Shown: positions 32,696-42,137, counted from the first letter of the stretch. The stretch: DNA of 42,515 nucleotides from Candidatus Gastranaerophilales bacterium (GCA_944322625.1 CALUPN010000007.1:1-42515), one strand, 5' to 3'. A program made the numbers and translations. The notes: a model not told the origin generated them from the letters alone.

Positions 32696-32723
32696 ACACG
32701 ATATAATTATTTTTATATCGTGT
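32696..32723. terminator. Hairpin between the MFS and recombinase genes
   Basis: A perfect 11-bp stem ACACGATATAA / TTATATCGTGT with a 6-base loop, 24 bases past the MFS stop on the minus strand. The following T tract is broken, so it may be a weak terminator or an operator for the recombinase gene downstream. Confidence 0.45.
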
Positions 32724-32746
32724 ATAAGAGATAAATTATAAAAAAA

Positions 32747-34327
32747 CTATACGGATTTTTTATCTTCTTTTGCCGGTCTGCTTTCATTCAAGAAGAAAAC
32801 AAACGGGATAATTAATACCGCCGCAACGGCAAAATATCTGAAAGTTTCAACGTATCCCCATAGAGTGGCCTGCTGCCTTAGAATATTATGAATTTGAGCC
32901 TGTCCCATATGAACAGCAGTTGACCAATCAACTGTCGTCATAAATGATGAAGCCATAGCCTGCACTCTTTCTGAATAAACATGATTTGTATCAGTAAGAG
33001 ATTTTATTAACATATGTTGATGTGCCTGAGAAAATCTTGTAATCATTGTAGTGGCTATAGAAGTCCCTATAGCGGCACCGGTATTTTTTAATAAGTTTTG
33101 CACCCCTGCAGCATTTGTCTGTGCTTCATTAGGGAGGGTTGCACAGGAAATATTTGATAAAGGTACCATTGCCATAACCATTCCGAGACCAAAGGTAAAA
33201 TTCGGAATTCCGATATTTGCAAGAGCAATAGAAGTGTTTATTTCACCAAACATAAGTCCGGCAGCCGTAAGGATTAAAAGTCCGCATATTGTCATTGCTT
33301 TTATACCGACTCTTGCAACGAAAATACCGCATAAAATAGATGCCAGAAAACATCCGGCTCCGCGTGGCACCATAGAAACTCCGCTTAAAAACGCTGTATA
33401 GCCCATTAACGATTGCAGCATAGAAGGCAGAATAGAAGCAGAGGCCATCATAACACCCATTAAAATTATCTGCCCCATTGTACCTATTAAAAAGTTATGG
33501 TTTTTTAAGATTGCTAAATTAATAAGCCCTGAATCTGTTTTACTTTTTTTGATTTGAATAAAAACAAATACAAAAAACGAGATCATAGAAACGGTAAACA
33601 ACTTACAAATCCAAGCTGCGCCAAACCAATCAGCATCATTACCCTTATCTAGAACTACTTGCAAAGTTAAAAGCCACAACAGCAGAAAGAAAAAGCCGGA
33701 ATAATCCATAGTTACGTGTTTTTGTTTTCTGGAATAAGGCGGCTCTTCTATATATTTTTTTGATAGCAGAACCGCAATTATACCGAAAGGAATATTAATA
33801 TAATAAATAAACGGCCAGGACCAGTTTTCAGTAATCCATCCGCCTAAAGCAGGCCCCATAATCGGTGCCATAATAACACCGAGACCGAAAACTGCCATTG
33901 CTGCAGGGAGTTTTTCTTTAGGAAATATTTCAAAAATCATTGCCTGAACAACCGGCAAAATGCCGCCGCCGCCGGCACCCTGCAAAATTCTTGAAAAGAG
34001 CATCATTGCCATAGAATTTGAAATACCGCATAATAAAGATGCAATTGTAAAAATTATAAGGCTCATAATAAAGTATTGCTTACGTCCGAAAAGTTTGCTG
34101 AAAAAATCAACAGTAGGGATAACAATACCGCTTGCAACAAGATAGCTTGTAATAATCCAGGTTGATTCGTTATGACTTATGGAAAAAGTTCCTGCCATAT
34201 ACGGAAGCGCTACGTTTGATATGGTTTCATCAAGCGCAAACATAAAGATTGAAAGCATTAACGGTATCATTGTAATCCACGGATTAAGCTTAAACTTCCA
34301 CTCTTCTTGCGGTATGGCGTTTTCCAT
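32747..34327 (-). CDS. DHA2-family MFS drug exporter (EmrB/QacA type)
   Basis: A 526-residue transporter with about 14 membrane helices. LDETISNVALPYMAGTFSIS is the DHA2 motif near helix 1 (acidic D in LDxTIVNVALP), and ILQGAGGGGILPVVQAMI, PAMAVFGLGVIMAPIMGPALGG and WSWPFIYYINIPFG are motif B, motif C and the EmrB-type signature. It should export drugs or other small molecules with protons; it may need a membrane-fusion partner not seen here. GGAGGAG precedes the ATG at 34327; the longer frame has no ribosome site. Confidence 0.92.
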   Translation of the reverse strand: MENAIPQEEWKFKLNPWITMIPLMLSIFMFALDETISNVALPYMAGTFSISHNESTWIITSYLVASGIVIPTVDFFSKLFGRKQYFIMSLIIFTIASLLCGISNSMAMMLFSRILQGAGGGGILPVVQAMIFEIFPKEKLPAAMAVFGLGVIMAPIMGPALGGWITENWSWPFIYYINIPFGIIAVLLSKKYIEEPPYSRKQKHVTMDYSGFFFLLLWLLTLQVVLDKGNDADWFGAAWICKLFTVSMISFFVFVFIQIKKSKTDSGLINLAILKNHNFLIGTMGQIILMGVMMASASILPSMLQSLMGYTAFLSGVSMVPRGAGCFLASILCGIFVARVGIKAMTICGLLILTAAGLMFGEINTSIALANIGIPNFTFGLGMVMAMVPLSNISCATLPNEAQTNAAGVQNLLKNTGAAIGTSIATTMITRFSQAHQHMLIKSLTDTNHVYSERVQAMASSFMTTVDWSTAVHMGQAQIHNILRQQATLWGYVETFRYFAVAAVLIIPFVFFLNESRPAKEDKKSV

Positions 34328-34397
34328 AGTTGTTCTCCTCCTGCATGTAGAAAATTCTACTCCTAATTTAACCATATACAAAAATAAATTACAAGCT

Positions 34398-34428
34398 CAA
34401 AAAAAAGCTTGCCTTAGAGGCAAGCTTT
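34398..34428 (-). terminator. Terminator overlapping the dxs stop
   Basis: AAGCTTGCC / GGCAAGCTT with a 5-base loop, followed on the minus strand by eight T residues. The hairpin begins inside the last codons of dxs. Confidence 0.85.
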
Positions 34429-36177
34429 AATATCTTCTGCTATTAAATCAGGAGTTAAATGATATCTCTCATAAAGTGTTTCAAGCGGGACTCTGTCCGT
34501 AAATTCTTTTTTCGAACCGTAGTTCAAGACTTTCATACCGGAAGTTCCGTAAAATCTTGTGATTTTTTCGCCAAAACCGCCGTCGAGTTCTCCGTCTTCA
34601 AGCGTAATTACAATATCATGTTCTTGTTTTAAGCCTTCAAGCATTTCTTCATCAAGTCCGGTAATAAACTTCGGATTAATCAATGTTGCATTAATACCAA
34701 GTTTATCGGAAAGCACAGCTTTAACTTTTTTACCCAGTTCAAAAAATGTGCCCAGTCCTATTATTGCAACTTTTGAACCTTTTTCTTCAAGCTTATATTT
34801 ATTCAATACGGAATAGTCCGTGTCATCATCTTTTCCGCTCACAAAGGCTGCACTTGCCGGAACTCTTATAGCCACCGGATATTTTGTCTGCTCAACAGAC
34901 CAATCCAGCATCCTTAAATATTCCTCTTTACAAGTCGGAGCGAGATAAACCATATTAGGAATATTGGAAATCAAAGGAATATCAAAAGTTGTAAGGTGAG
35001 TTGCGTCAGCCCCGGAAATTCCGCCCCAAAAAATAAGCAGAGTCGCGGGGTTACTGTTCAAGGCCAAATCTTGAGATATCTGATCATAAGTTCTTTGAAC
35101 AAAAGAACTCATCATTGCAAGAACAGGCTTTGCACCTCTTTTGGCAAGACCTGAAGCAAAGGCTACAGCGTGTTCTTCCGCGATACCTACATCCGTATAC
35201 TGTTTACCGAGTTTTTCCCTAAACTCCGGCGTAAAACCGCTTACCCCCGGAGTTGCAGGAGAAATTACAATTAATGAATCATCTTTTTCCGCTTTTTTCT
35301 CAAGATAATTTCTTGTTATTGTTCCGTAATCTTCTCCGGAAGCTTCAAATTTGAAATCGGGATTTAATTCACCGGGAATTATCCAATGATAATGTTCCTT
35401 GTTATGCTCTGCAACATCAAGTCCTTTGCCCTTTATCGTATGCATATGAACAAGTACCGGATGATTTGCGTCTTTAACTTTATTAAATAACGCTATAAGC
35501 TTTTCTATATCGTGCCCTTCTTCAATATAACAGTAATCAAAACCTAAAGCTTTGAAAAAGTTACACTCAGCCTTACCTTTAGTTTCTTTTAAAAGTTTCA
35601 AGTTGCTGTATAATCCGCCCTGATTTTCAGCAATCGACATATCATTATCGTTAACAACAACAATAATATTACTGTTGAGAACCGCAGCATTATTCAAACC
35701 TTCATAAGCTTCGCCGCCGCTTAGGGAACCATCTCCGATTATTGCCACAACATTTTCTTTGCCGCCTTTTAAGTCTCTTGCTTTGGCAAGTCCCGCAGCT
35801 AAACTTACGGAAGTTGCGGTATGCCCGATTTTAAACCAATCGTGTTCACTCTCTTCGGGGGCTGTATAGCCTGAATAAGTATAATATTTATCCGGGTCGG
35901 TAAATCCTTCCTTTCTTCCGGTTAAAAACTTATGCGGATAACATTGATGCGACACGTCAAAAACAAGTTTATCATCAGGAGAGTTAAACACGTAATGCAA
36001 TGCAATCGTAGCTTCCACCATACCTAAATTCGGCGCTAAGTGTCCGCCGGTTGCATTAACTTTCTTTACTATATAATGTCTTATCTCCTTCGCAAGCTCG
36101 TTCATTTCAGAAAGAGAAAGCTTTTTAACGTCTTCCGGAGAGTTTACTTTATCTAAAATACTTGCAGTTGTTTCCAT
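34414..36177 (-). CDS. dxs: 1-deoxy-D-xylulose-5-phosphate synthase
   Basis: A 587-residue ThDP enzyme that condenses pyruvate and glyceraldehyde 3-phosphate, the first step of the MEP isoprenoid pathway. Visible are LAPNLGMVEATIALHYVF, VFDVSHQCYPHKFLTGR, the ThDP motif IGDGSLSGGEAYEGLNNA followed by VVVNDNDMSI, and in the second domain VGIAEEHAVAFASGLA. It is somewhat shorter than the roughly 620 residues of the E. coli enzyme, as in related Dxs-like proteins. It lies alone on the minus strand with its own terminator and supplies precursors for undecaprenyl carriers among other products. Confidence 0.88.
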   Translation of the reverse strand: METTASILDKVNSPEDVKKLSLSEMNELAKEIRHYIVKKVNATGGHLAPNLGMVEATIALHYVFNSPDDKLVFDVSHQCYPHKFLTGRKEGFTDPDKYYTYSGYTAPEESEHDWFKIGHTATSVSLAAGLAKARDLKGGKENVVAIIGDGSLSGGEAYEGLNNAAVLNSNIIVVVNDNDMSIAENQGGLYSNLKLLKETKGKAECNFFKALGFDYCYIEEGHDIEKLIALFNKVKDANHPVLVHMHTIKGKGLDVAEHNKEHYHWIIPGELNPDFKFEASGEDYGTITRNYLEKKAEKDDSLIVISPATPGVSGFTPEFREKLGKQYTDVGIAEEHAVAFASGLAKRGAKPVLAMMSSFVQRTYDQISQDLALNSNPATLLIFWGGISGADATHLTTFDIPLISNIPNMVYLAPTCKEEYLRMLDWSVEQTKYPVAIRVPASAAFVSGKDDDTDYSVLNKYKLEEKGSKVAIIGLGTFFELGKKVKAVLSDKLGINATLINPKFITGLDEEMLEGLKQEHDIVITLEDGELDGGFGEKITRFYGTSGMKVLNYGSKKEFTDRVPLETLYERYHLTPDLIAEDIKACL

Positions 36178-36310
36178 TTATTGCTCCTTTCTTCATAACT
36201 ATTATTATAATACATTCTGATAGCAGCTATCAGTCAATAAGGAAATCTTACTTTTTTATTTTATCTTATCTCATTGCTTCTTCCTTTTATCCTCTACTAC
36301 ACTAACCTTT

Positions 36311-36357
36311 CCCCCTTTACCCCTTTCCCCCTTTACCCCTTTACCCCTTTTATCCCC
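36311..36357 (-). other. Potential G-quadruplex tract upstream of dxs
   Basis: Six runs of four or five C on the plus strand (36311, 36320, 36327, 36336, 36344, 36354), separated by loops of 3-6 A/T bases. The minus strand is therefore G-rich with the pattern GGGG-TAAA. It lies in the 240-base gap between the divergent dxs and cupin genes and would be in the dxs leader if transcription starts upstream of it. Nothing else is seen in this gap apart from the cupin ribosome site. Confidence 0.6.
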
Positions 36358-36417
36358 GATTATCGGATGAAAAGAATTTTAATTTGATTTTTAATCAGGA
36401 GGAAAGGAGATTTTTTT

Positions 36418-36723
36418 ATGTTTTATGACATCTTAAAAGCAAAAGATATGGTTAATCTTGACGGCGGTAAATTTGAACGCAAAATCTTGCTGGAAAATAA
36501 TAACAGCTCGCTCAGTATTATTGCATTAAAAAAAGAAGAAATTATCGACACGCATACTTCTTCTGCAGACGCTGCCGTTTTTGTTCTTGATGGTGAAGTC
36601 GAGCTTCATTTTGATGCCGAAAAATTTAAAGTCGACAAAGGAGAAATTTTAATGTTCAAAAAAGATACTGAACATAAAGTCCTTGCTCTGAAAGACAGTA
36701 AATTTTTACTGATAAAAATTTAA
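36418..36723 (+). CDS. Small cupin-domain protein
   Basis: A 101-residue single-domain cupin. Residues about 30-95 show the two cupin motifs: IDTHTSSADAAVFVLDGEVE and FKVDKGEILMFKKDTEHKV. The metal-ligand pattern is reduced (HTSSAD, later EH), so metal binding is uncertain. AGGAGGAAAGGAG precedes the ATG. It is monocistronic with its own terminator. Such cupins bind small molecules or metals; no specific role can be given. Confidence 0.82.
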   Translation: MFYDILKAKDMVNLDGGKFERKILLENNNSSLSIIALKKEEIIDTHTSSADAAVFVLDGEVELHFDAEKFKVDKGEILMFKKDTEHKVLALKDSKFLLIKI

Positions 36724-36735
36724 TTACAAAAAGTA

Positions 36736-36773
36736 AAATAGGGTATTCAAAAAAAATGAATACCTTATTTTTT
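36736..36773 (+). terminator. Terminator of the cupin gene
   Basis: GGTATTC / GAATACC stem with an A-rich loop, followed by TTATTTTTT. Confidence 0.8.
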
Positions 36774-36832
36774 GCCTGTTAAACCTCAAAAAACAAAATA
36801 ATCAACTAAATGCTTCCCTTTTTGCCCTGAAT

Positions 36833-36873
36833 AAAAAAAAGACCTTGTGTATTTATAACCAAGGCCTGTCCGT
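36833..36873 (-). terminator. Possible minus-strand terminator
   Basis: GCCTTG / CAAGGTC hairpin with a 12-base loop followed on the minus strand by eight T residues. No minus-strand gene directly feeds it, so its role is unclear. Confidence 0.35.
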
Positions 36874-36957
36874 TTAAATAAGAAGAGAGAGCTTTATATC
36901 TGTATTAACAACCCTAAAAATATTTTTTGCTGTTTTTTGTCAAAAAATTTACAAAAC

Positions 36958-37011
36958 TTTACATAGACTTAAAAAATTTTATAAAGAAACCTCTCTTTGA
37001 GAAAGAGAGGA
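36958..37011 (+). promoter_or_regulatory. Promoter and 5' leader hairpin of the radical SAM gene
   Basis: TTTACA (36958-36963), a 16-base spacer and TATAAA (36980-36985). The predicted start falls at the foot of a perfect 9-bp hairpin CCTCTCTTT-GAG-AAAGAGAGG (36991-37011), so the transcript would begin with this stem, about 100 bases ahead of the start codon. It could protect the 5' end or be a regulatory element. Confidence 0.5.
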
Positions 37012-37110
37012 AAGTTTGAGCGATGAGGATTCTTTATTATATTAAACTCTCTTTCATAAACAATCATTAAACTTTATGCTAATATAAGTAGTAGCAGCAG
37101 CGGGGAATTT

Positions 37111-38178
37111 ATGAATTATTCAAATCTGTTCGACCGGGCAAGAAATTTATACACATCACTTTCATACAATGATAAATACGGAAGAGCAAAGATTCCGTTC
37201 CGATATTTTCTTGAGCTTACTTACCGCTGCAATTTGAACTGTCCGTATTGTTACATTGGAGAAGAAAGAAAAAAACAAGAACTTACAACAGAGGAATGGA
37301 AACATGTAATTAATCAGTTTCCTTTTTATTCAATAGCAACCCTTGTCGGCGGAGAACCGCTTGTAAGAAATGATTTTATTGATATTTTAGCCTATACTTC
37401 AAAAAAAATAATGAACAAGGTGCATGTTGTATCGAACGGGATTTTAATTAATGATGAAATAATAAATGCTTTTAGAAAATATAAGCTCTTGCTTTTATCC
37501 GTATCTCTTGACGGTTATGAAACAAATCATGATAAAAATCGCGGTCAAGGCGGAATTTTCGATAAAATTATTTCTAATCTGGAAAATTTAAAATCAAAAA
37601 AGAAAAACCAGATGATTGATATTAAAACAATTATCCTTGAAAACAATCTGGATGATTTGCCAAAATTGTATAAACTCTGCTGTGATATGGGATTTGAATT
37701 CTTTTCACTGTCTTTTTTAAGAAACAATCATTGGAAACAAAACTCTGTATTGCAAGAGAGTTTCATTCCGGAATTTAGCGCAAACTATCCGATAAATCTC
37801 TACTTTGACCTTGAACATTTTAAAGAGATTTTCAGAGAGTTAGAAAGCATAAAAGGAAAAACAAAGATAAGATTTTCACCAAAATTTGAATACTCGAAAA
37901 ATCCGCTTGATTCAATTGAAAAATTTTTCCGTATTCCTGCCGATACTTCGCTAAAAGATATTTATAAGCCTTGCACATATCCGTACAACAACATGATGAT
38001 AAATCCGGAAGGCTTCGTTTATCCGTGTCTTTCACAAAAAATCGGCAATGTAAAGGAAAAAAGTTTAAAAGAACTCTTCAATGCGCCGCATTATTGCTGC
38101 TTCCGCAAAAACCTGAAAGCTTCAGGCGGAACATTCGGTGCCTGTCAAATGTGCTGTGAACTGGAAGTAAACTTATAA
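37111..38178 (+). CDS. Radical SAM/SPASM-type protein
   Basis: A 355-residue radical SAM protein. The Fe-S/SAM site is CNLNCPYC in LELTYRCNLNCPYCYIGEE, followed by LVGGEPLVRND. The C-terminus has CTYPYNN, YPCLSQKIGN, HYCCF and FGACQMCC, a SPASM-like set for auxiliary clusters. GGGGAA lies before the ATG. No small precursor peptide is seen next to it, so the substrate is unknown. It overlaps the convergent uracil-DNA glycosylase gene by 6 bases. Confidence 0.87.
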   Translation: MNYSNLFDRARNLYTSLSYNDKYGRAKIPFRYFLELTYRCNLNCPYCYIGEERKKQELTTEEWKHVINQFPFYSIATLVGGEPLVRNDFIDILAYTSKKIMNKVHVVSNGILINDEIINAFRKYKLLLLSVSLDGYETNHDKNRGQGGIFDKIISNLENLKSKKKNQMIDIKTIILENNLDDLPKLYKLCCDMGFEFFSLSFLRNNHWKQNSVLQESFIPEFSANYPINLYFDLEHFKEIFRELESIKGKTKIRFSPKFEYSKNPLDSIEKFFRIPADTSLKDIYKPCTYPYNNMMINPEGFVYPCLSQKIGNVKEKSLKELFNAPHYCCFRKNLKASGGTFGACQMCCELEVNL

Positions 38179-38757
38179 TTTATCAAATTCTCTTTTTATT
38201 TCTTGAATATCCTGCCACATAAGCCATTTCGGTCCTCCCTTTTCGTGGGTATCGTTCCTGAGCAGATACGAAGGGTGGAATATCGGCATTAACTTTGCAC
38301 CATGAACAATATCGCCGCCTTCAAACCATTTCCCGCGGATTTTAGTAATACCGCCGACATTACCTAAAATTGATTGAACGGCAACATTGCCGCACAAAAG
38401 TATAATTTGCGGCTTAATTATATCAAGCTGTGCTTGAAGATATTCCCAACAGGCTTCTTTTTCGTCTGGCAGAGGATTTCTGTTTTCCGGTGGTCTGCAC
38501 TTTACGGTATTACAAATATAAACATCTTTTTCTCTGTTCAAACCCACCGAAGCAAAAATTTTATCCAGCAGCTGTCCTGCTTTCCCTACAAACGGTTTTC
38601 CCTGCATATCTTCATAATACCCCGGCGCCTCTCCTATAAGCATCAATTTCGGATTCGGCAGCCCGTCATCAAAAACTATATTATGTCTTGTATCTCCAAG
38701 TCTGCATTTATGGCAGTTTGAGCACTTATTTCTTATTTCTGTTAATTTTTCGTACAT
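38173..38757 (-). CDS. Family 4-type uracil-DNA glycosylase
   Basis: A 194-residue Fe-S uracil-DNA glycosylase that removes uracil from DNA. Four cluster cysteines are visible: C15 and C18 (CHKC), the Cys in VKCRPPENRNP, and the one in EACW. Active-site motifs are GEAPGYYEDMQGKPFVGKAG and the HPSYLLR segment near the end. Length fits the family. Its start overlaps metW by 16 bases, so it is the last gene of a four-gene minus-strand run. Confidence 0.92.
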   Translation of the reverse strand: MYEKLTEIRNKCSNCHKCRLGDTRHNIVFDDGLPNPKLMLIGEAPGYYEDMQGKPFVGKAGQLLDKIFASVGLNREKDVYICNTVKCRPPENRNPLPDEKEACWEYLQAQLDIIKPQIILLCGNVAVQSILGNVGGITKIRGKWFEGGDIVHGAKLMPIFHPSYLLRNDTHEKGGPKWLMWQDIQEIKREFDKL

Positions 38758-39374
38758 AAATAAATCACTTCTTCCGTAAATAAATTATCAAAAATTTTAT
38801 AAAAAATACCTTTTCTAAGTTTTGCCCTTCGCATACATATTTTTTTTATTATCTTAAAATCATGCTTTTGTGCAAAATTCCGGAAATCAGTTGTCGTTAA
38901 CAGATGAATATTCGGCGTATCATACCATTCAAACGGCAATATTCTCGATTTCGGCATTTTCCCGAAGAATAAAAGATAAAATCTGACACGCCAATAACCG
39001 AAGTTCGGGAAACTTACAACAACACGTTTCCCGGCTCTTAACATTTCGCGAATAACATAATCCGGTTTTTCCGTTGCCTGCAGTGTTTGGTTAAGAATAA
39101 CATAATCATAAGATTTATCGGGATATTCATGCAAACCTTCATCAATATCACCTTGTATTACCGAAAGCCCTTTTTCCAGACACTTAACAATATTATCCCG
39201 GTTAATATCGATACCGCTCACCTTAACCCCTTTATCTTTAAGGATTTTCATTAAAGTACCGTCACCGCAGCCTAAATCCAAAACCGCAGAGCCGCTTTCA
39301 ATCATATCGGCTATAATAGAATAATTTAAATGAAGTCCTTTAGAGCGTGTATAATGTTCTTCTAATCTGTGCAT
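38742..39374 (-). CDS. metW: MetW-like methyltransferase-fold protein
   Basis: A 210-residue protein with a SAM-binding fold: VLDLGCGDGTLMKIL (motif I), GIDINRDNI, and YDYVILNQTLQAT, with the MetW-typical VVVSFPNFGYWRVRFYLLFF and FEWYDTPNIHLLT. MetW partners with the homoserine acyltransferase MetX in methionine synthesis in several bacteria. It overlaps metX by 13 bases, the common metX-metW arrangement, which supports the assignment. Confidence 0.93.
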   Translation of the reverse strand: MHRLEEHYTRSKGLHLNYSIIADMIESGSAVLDLGCGDGTLMKILKDKGVKVSGIDINRDNIVKCLEKGLSVIQGDIDEGLHEYPDKSYDYVILNQTLQATEKPDYVIREMLRAGKRVVVSFPNFGYWRVRFYLLFFGKMPKSRILPFEWYDTPNIHLLTTTDFRNFAQKHDFKIIKKICMRRAKLRKGIFYKIFDNLFTEEVIYLCTKN

Positions 39375-40456
39375 AAGAAACTCCTTATGATTTTTGTTTG
39401 AACTTCGTACTCCAAAAGAAAAGCATCATGTCCGCAGGGAGAGTCAATTTCGCAATATGAAACATCTTTTTTATTATTCATAAGTGCATTTACAAGCTCT
39501 TTTGATTGAGAAGACGGAAACAACCAATCCGAAGTAAAAGAAATTACCAAAAACTTGGATTTTGTTTTTTCAAAGGCTTTTTCGAGAGAACCGTATTTTC
39601 CGGCAACATCAAAATAATCAACGGCTTTCGTTATATAGAGATAACTATTTGCATCAAATCTGTCGACAAAAGTTTGGCCTTGATGCGCCAGATAACTTTC
39701 TACTTCAAAATCTATGTCAAAATTAAATCCCGGCCCGTCTTTGTCTTGAAACCTCCTTGCAAACTTTTCATGCATGGCTTCTTCGCAAAGATATGTAATA
39801 TGACCTATCATTCTCGCAATTGCAAGTCCTTTTTCCGGTTTTTTCCCGTGATAATAATTTCCGTTATTGAAATTCGGATCTGATAATATCGCGTTTCTGC
39901 CCACGGCGTTAAAAGCTATACTTTGAGCGGAAAGTCTCGGGGTGGATGCTATCACAATGACTCTGTCGACCATATCACCATATGTTAAAGCCCATTCCAA
40001 AGCTTGCATTCCGCCCATTGAACCGCCGGCAACCGTAAGTTTCTTAATTCCGAGAAAATCAACAAGTTTTTTTTGTACTTTTACAACATCTTCAATCGTA
40101 ATAACCGGAAAACCCAAACCGTATTCTTTTCCGGTTTCGGGATTTATGGAATTCGGCCCTGTTGTACCGCTGCAGCCTCCGAGCATATTAGAGCATACTA
40201 CAAAATATTTATCCGTATCAAAAGCTTTACCGGAGCCAACCATATCATTCCACCAGCCCGGTTTTTTATCTCCAATATGCCAGCCTGCGGCATGGGCGTC
40301 GCCTGTAAGTGCATGCAAAAGAAGAATTGCATTATCTCCCTGCGGATTTAAAGCCCCGTATGTTTCGTAAGCAACTTCAATATGCTTTAATTCCCTGCCT
40401 GATTCCAATAAAACAGGCTCATCTGATTTGAAAATTTTTGTTTCGACAATATACAT
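39362..40456 (-). CDS. metX: Homoserine O-acetyltransferase
   Basis: A 364-residue alpha/beta hydrolase that activates homoserine with an acyl group, normally from acetyl-CoA, at the first committed step of methionine synthesis. The nucleophile Ser is in AGGSMGGMQALEW, with the catalytic Asp in SFTSDWLFPS and His in PCGHDAFLLEY; NMLGGCSGTTGPNSINP is a typical early motif. Acetyl versus succinyl donor cannot be certain from sequence alone. It lies 7 bases after the acyl-CoA ligase gene. Confidence 0.93.
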   Translation of the reverse strand: MYIVETKIFKSDEPVLLESGRELKHIEVAYETYGALNPQGDNAILLLHALTGDAHAAGWHIGDKKPGWWNDMVGSGKAFDTDKYFVVCSNMLGGCSGTTGPNSINPETGKEYGLGFPVITIEDVVKVQKKLVDFLGIKKLTVAGGSMGGMQALEWALTYGDMVDRVIVIASTPRLSAQSIAFNAVGRNAILSDPNFNNGNYYHGKKPEKGLAIARMIGHITYLCEEAMHEKFARRFQDKDGPGFNFDIDFEVESYLAHQGQTFVDRFDANSYLYITKAVDYFDVAGKYGSLEKAFEKTKSKFLVISFTSDWLFPSSQSKELVNALMNNKKDVSYCEIDSPCGHDAFLLEYEVQTKIIRSFLCTD

Positions 40457-40463
40457 TCAAAAC

Positions 40464-42137
40464 TTATGCTCTGATTAGCTCTTTTACTTTATTTCTTTGA
40501 ACCGTAGATTTTTTCGTCCTCGGTAAGTGTTCCTTAACAACAGTAATGTTGACAGGACGTTTATACGGAGTGAGTCTCTGCGAGAGACGTTTAACTTCAT
40601 CTTTCATCAGTTTGTTTAAAGCAGCATCATCATATTTTGCAATAAATTCATCCGTCGGCACAACCACCGCTGCAATATCTTCTGTCCCGTCTTTTGCTCC
40701 TCCTTCTCTTGAGACGCCGAAAACACATACTTCCGCAAACATCCCGCTCTTTTCCAAAACAGCTTCAACCTCTTCGGGGAAAACTTTTTTCCCGCCAGAG
40801 AGCACTATCATATTTTTAATCCTGCCTGTAATATAAACCCGGCCTTTGTCATCAATTCTTGCAATATCTCCGGTATGAAACCAGCCGTCTTTATCAATAG
40901 CTTGTGCCGTCAGTTCGGGTTGGTTATGATAACCTTTCATTATTGAAGGTCCTTTTAAAAGAAGTTCACCTGTTACGGCATCCGTTTTTGCCTCATAACT
41001 TGAAAGAGGTTTTCCGACAGAACGCAAATCACGGTTTCTTTCTATATTAACTGTTGCAATCGGGCTTGTTTCCGTCAAGCCGTATACTTCATAAACCTGA
41101 ATACCTACTCGCTGGAAAAACTTAGCAACATTTAAATCCAGCGGTGCTCCTCCTGACATACAGCCCTTAAAAGCACCCCCAAAACACTTGTGAATTTTTC
41201 TGAACATTAGCTTTTTTGCCCATATAAACGGAACAAATTTTGCAAAATGATAAAGAATCGGAAACATTTTTTGCGAGAATTCGGATGTATTTTTCATTTC
41301 CGCTTCCAAACCTGTTTTCAGTAATTTTAAAAACGCAGGAACGACTATCATAAAATTAATTTTTCGGTCTCTCATTACGTTTAAAATATCTTTCGGCTTA
41401 AGGTTATGTGTATAATAAACCGAAAATCCCAAATTTAAGAAAGTTGTAAAACCGACAGTCATTTCAAACAGGTGATTCATCGGAAGTATTGAAAGAATTC
41501 TCACATCGCCATACGGCAGCACTTTGTCAAAAGTTTCTTTTAATCCTTTCAGCTGAGCAAGCATGTTACCGAAAGTAGTTTCGACCCCTTTCGGAGAACC
41601 TGTTGTACCGGATGTATAAATTATAAACACGGTAGATTTTCTTGAACGATGTCTCCATTTGCACGTATAGTTATTCGGAATTGTGTAAATACTTTGCAAA
41701 CCGTCGTAAACAGGATGTTCATCCATAACAATAATATGCTTTAGAGACGGAATAACTTTTTGAAGCTCCAGAGCCTTATCAATATAAGTTTGTGAGACAA
41801 GCATAACAGAAGGCAGACAGTCAGAAAGTATTGATTGGAGTTCGTATTTTGTAAGTTTTATATCCAGAGGAACAGTTATTAAGCCTGAAATTACGGATGC
41901 AAAAACGCAAGCACCGTATTCCGGTTTTGATTCGGACAAAATCGCAAGTTTTTCATCTCTTTTAAGGCCCAAATCATTCATTAAATATGCCGCAAGCCTC
42001 CTTGACATAAGACCTAAGCCGTCATACGTAAGTTCTTTCCAGCCAAACTGGGTTTTCATGCCGAGTGCAATTTTACGTGCATAAATATTTGTCTTATCTT
42101 CTAACAGTGACAATACATTGCTTTCGCGTTCTTTCAT
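40464..42137 (-). CDS. AMP-forming long-chain acyl-CoA (or acyl-ACP) ligase
   Basis: A 557-residue ANL-family adenylating enzyme. IIYTSGTTGSPKGVETTFGN is the AMP-binding loop, YEVYGLTETSPIA the second core motif, GWFHTGDIARIDDKGRVYI the hinge region, and RTKKSTVQRNK near the end supplies the usual catalytic Lys position. It activates a carboxylic acid, most likely a fatty acid, as the acyl-adenylate and then the thioester. GGAGGAAG precedes the ATG. First of the run with metX, metW and the glycosylase gene. Confidence 0.88.
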   Translation of the reverse strand: MKERESNVLSLLEDKTNIYARKIALGMKTQFGWKELTYDGLGLMSRRLAAYLMNDLGLKRDEKLAILSESKPEYGACVFASVISGLITVPLDIKLTKYELQSILSDCLPSVMLVSQTYIDKALELQKVIPSLKHIIVMDEHPVYDGLQSIYTIPNNYTCKWRHRSRKSTVFIIYTSGTTGSPKGVETTFGNMLAQLKGLKETFDKVLPYGDVRILSILPMNHLFEMTVGFTTFLNLGFSVYYTHNLKPKDILNVMRDRKINFMIVVPAFLKLLKTGLEAEMKNTSEFSQKMFPILYHFAKFVPFIWAKKLMFRKIHKCFGGAFKGCMSGGAPLDLNVAKFFQRVGIQVYEVYGLTETSPIATVNIERNRDLRSVGKPLSSYEAKTDAVTGELLLKGPSIMKGYHNQPELTAQAIDKDGWFHTGDIARIDDKGRVYITGRIKNMIVLSGGKKVFPEEVEAVLEKSGMFAEVCVFGVSREGGAKDGTEDIAAVVVPTDEFIAKYDDAALNKLMKDEVKRLSQRLTPYKRPVNITVVKEHLPRTKKSTVQRNKVKELIRA

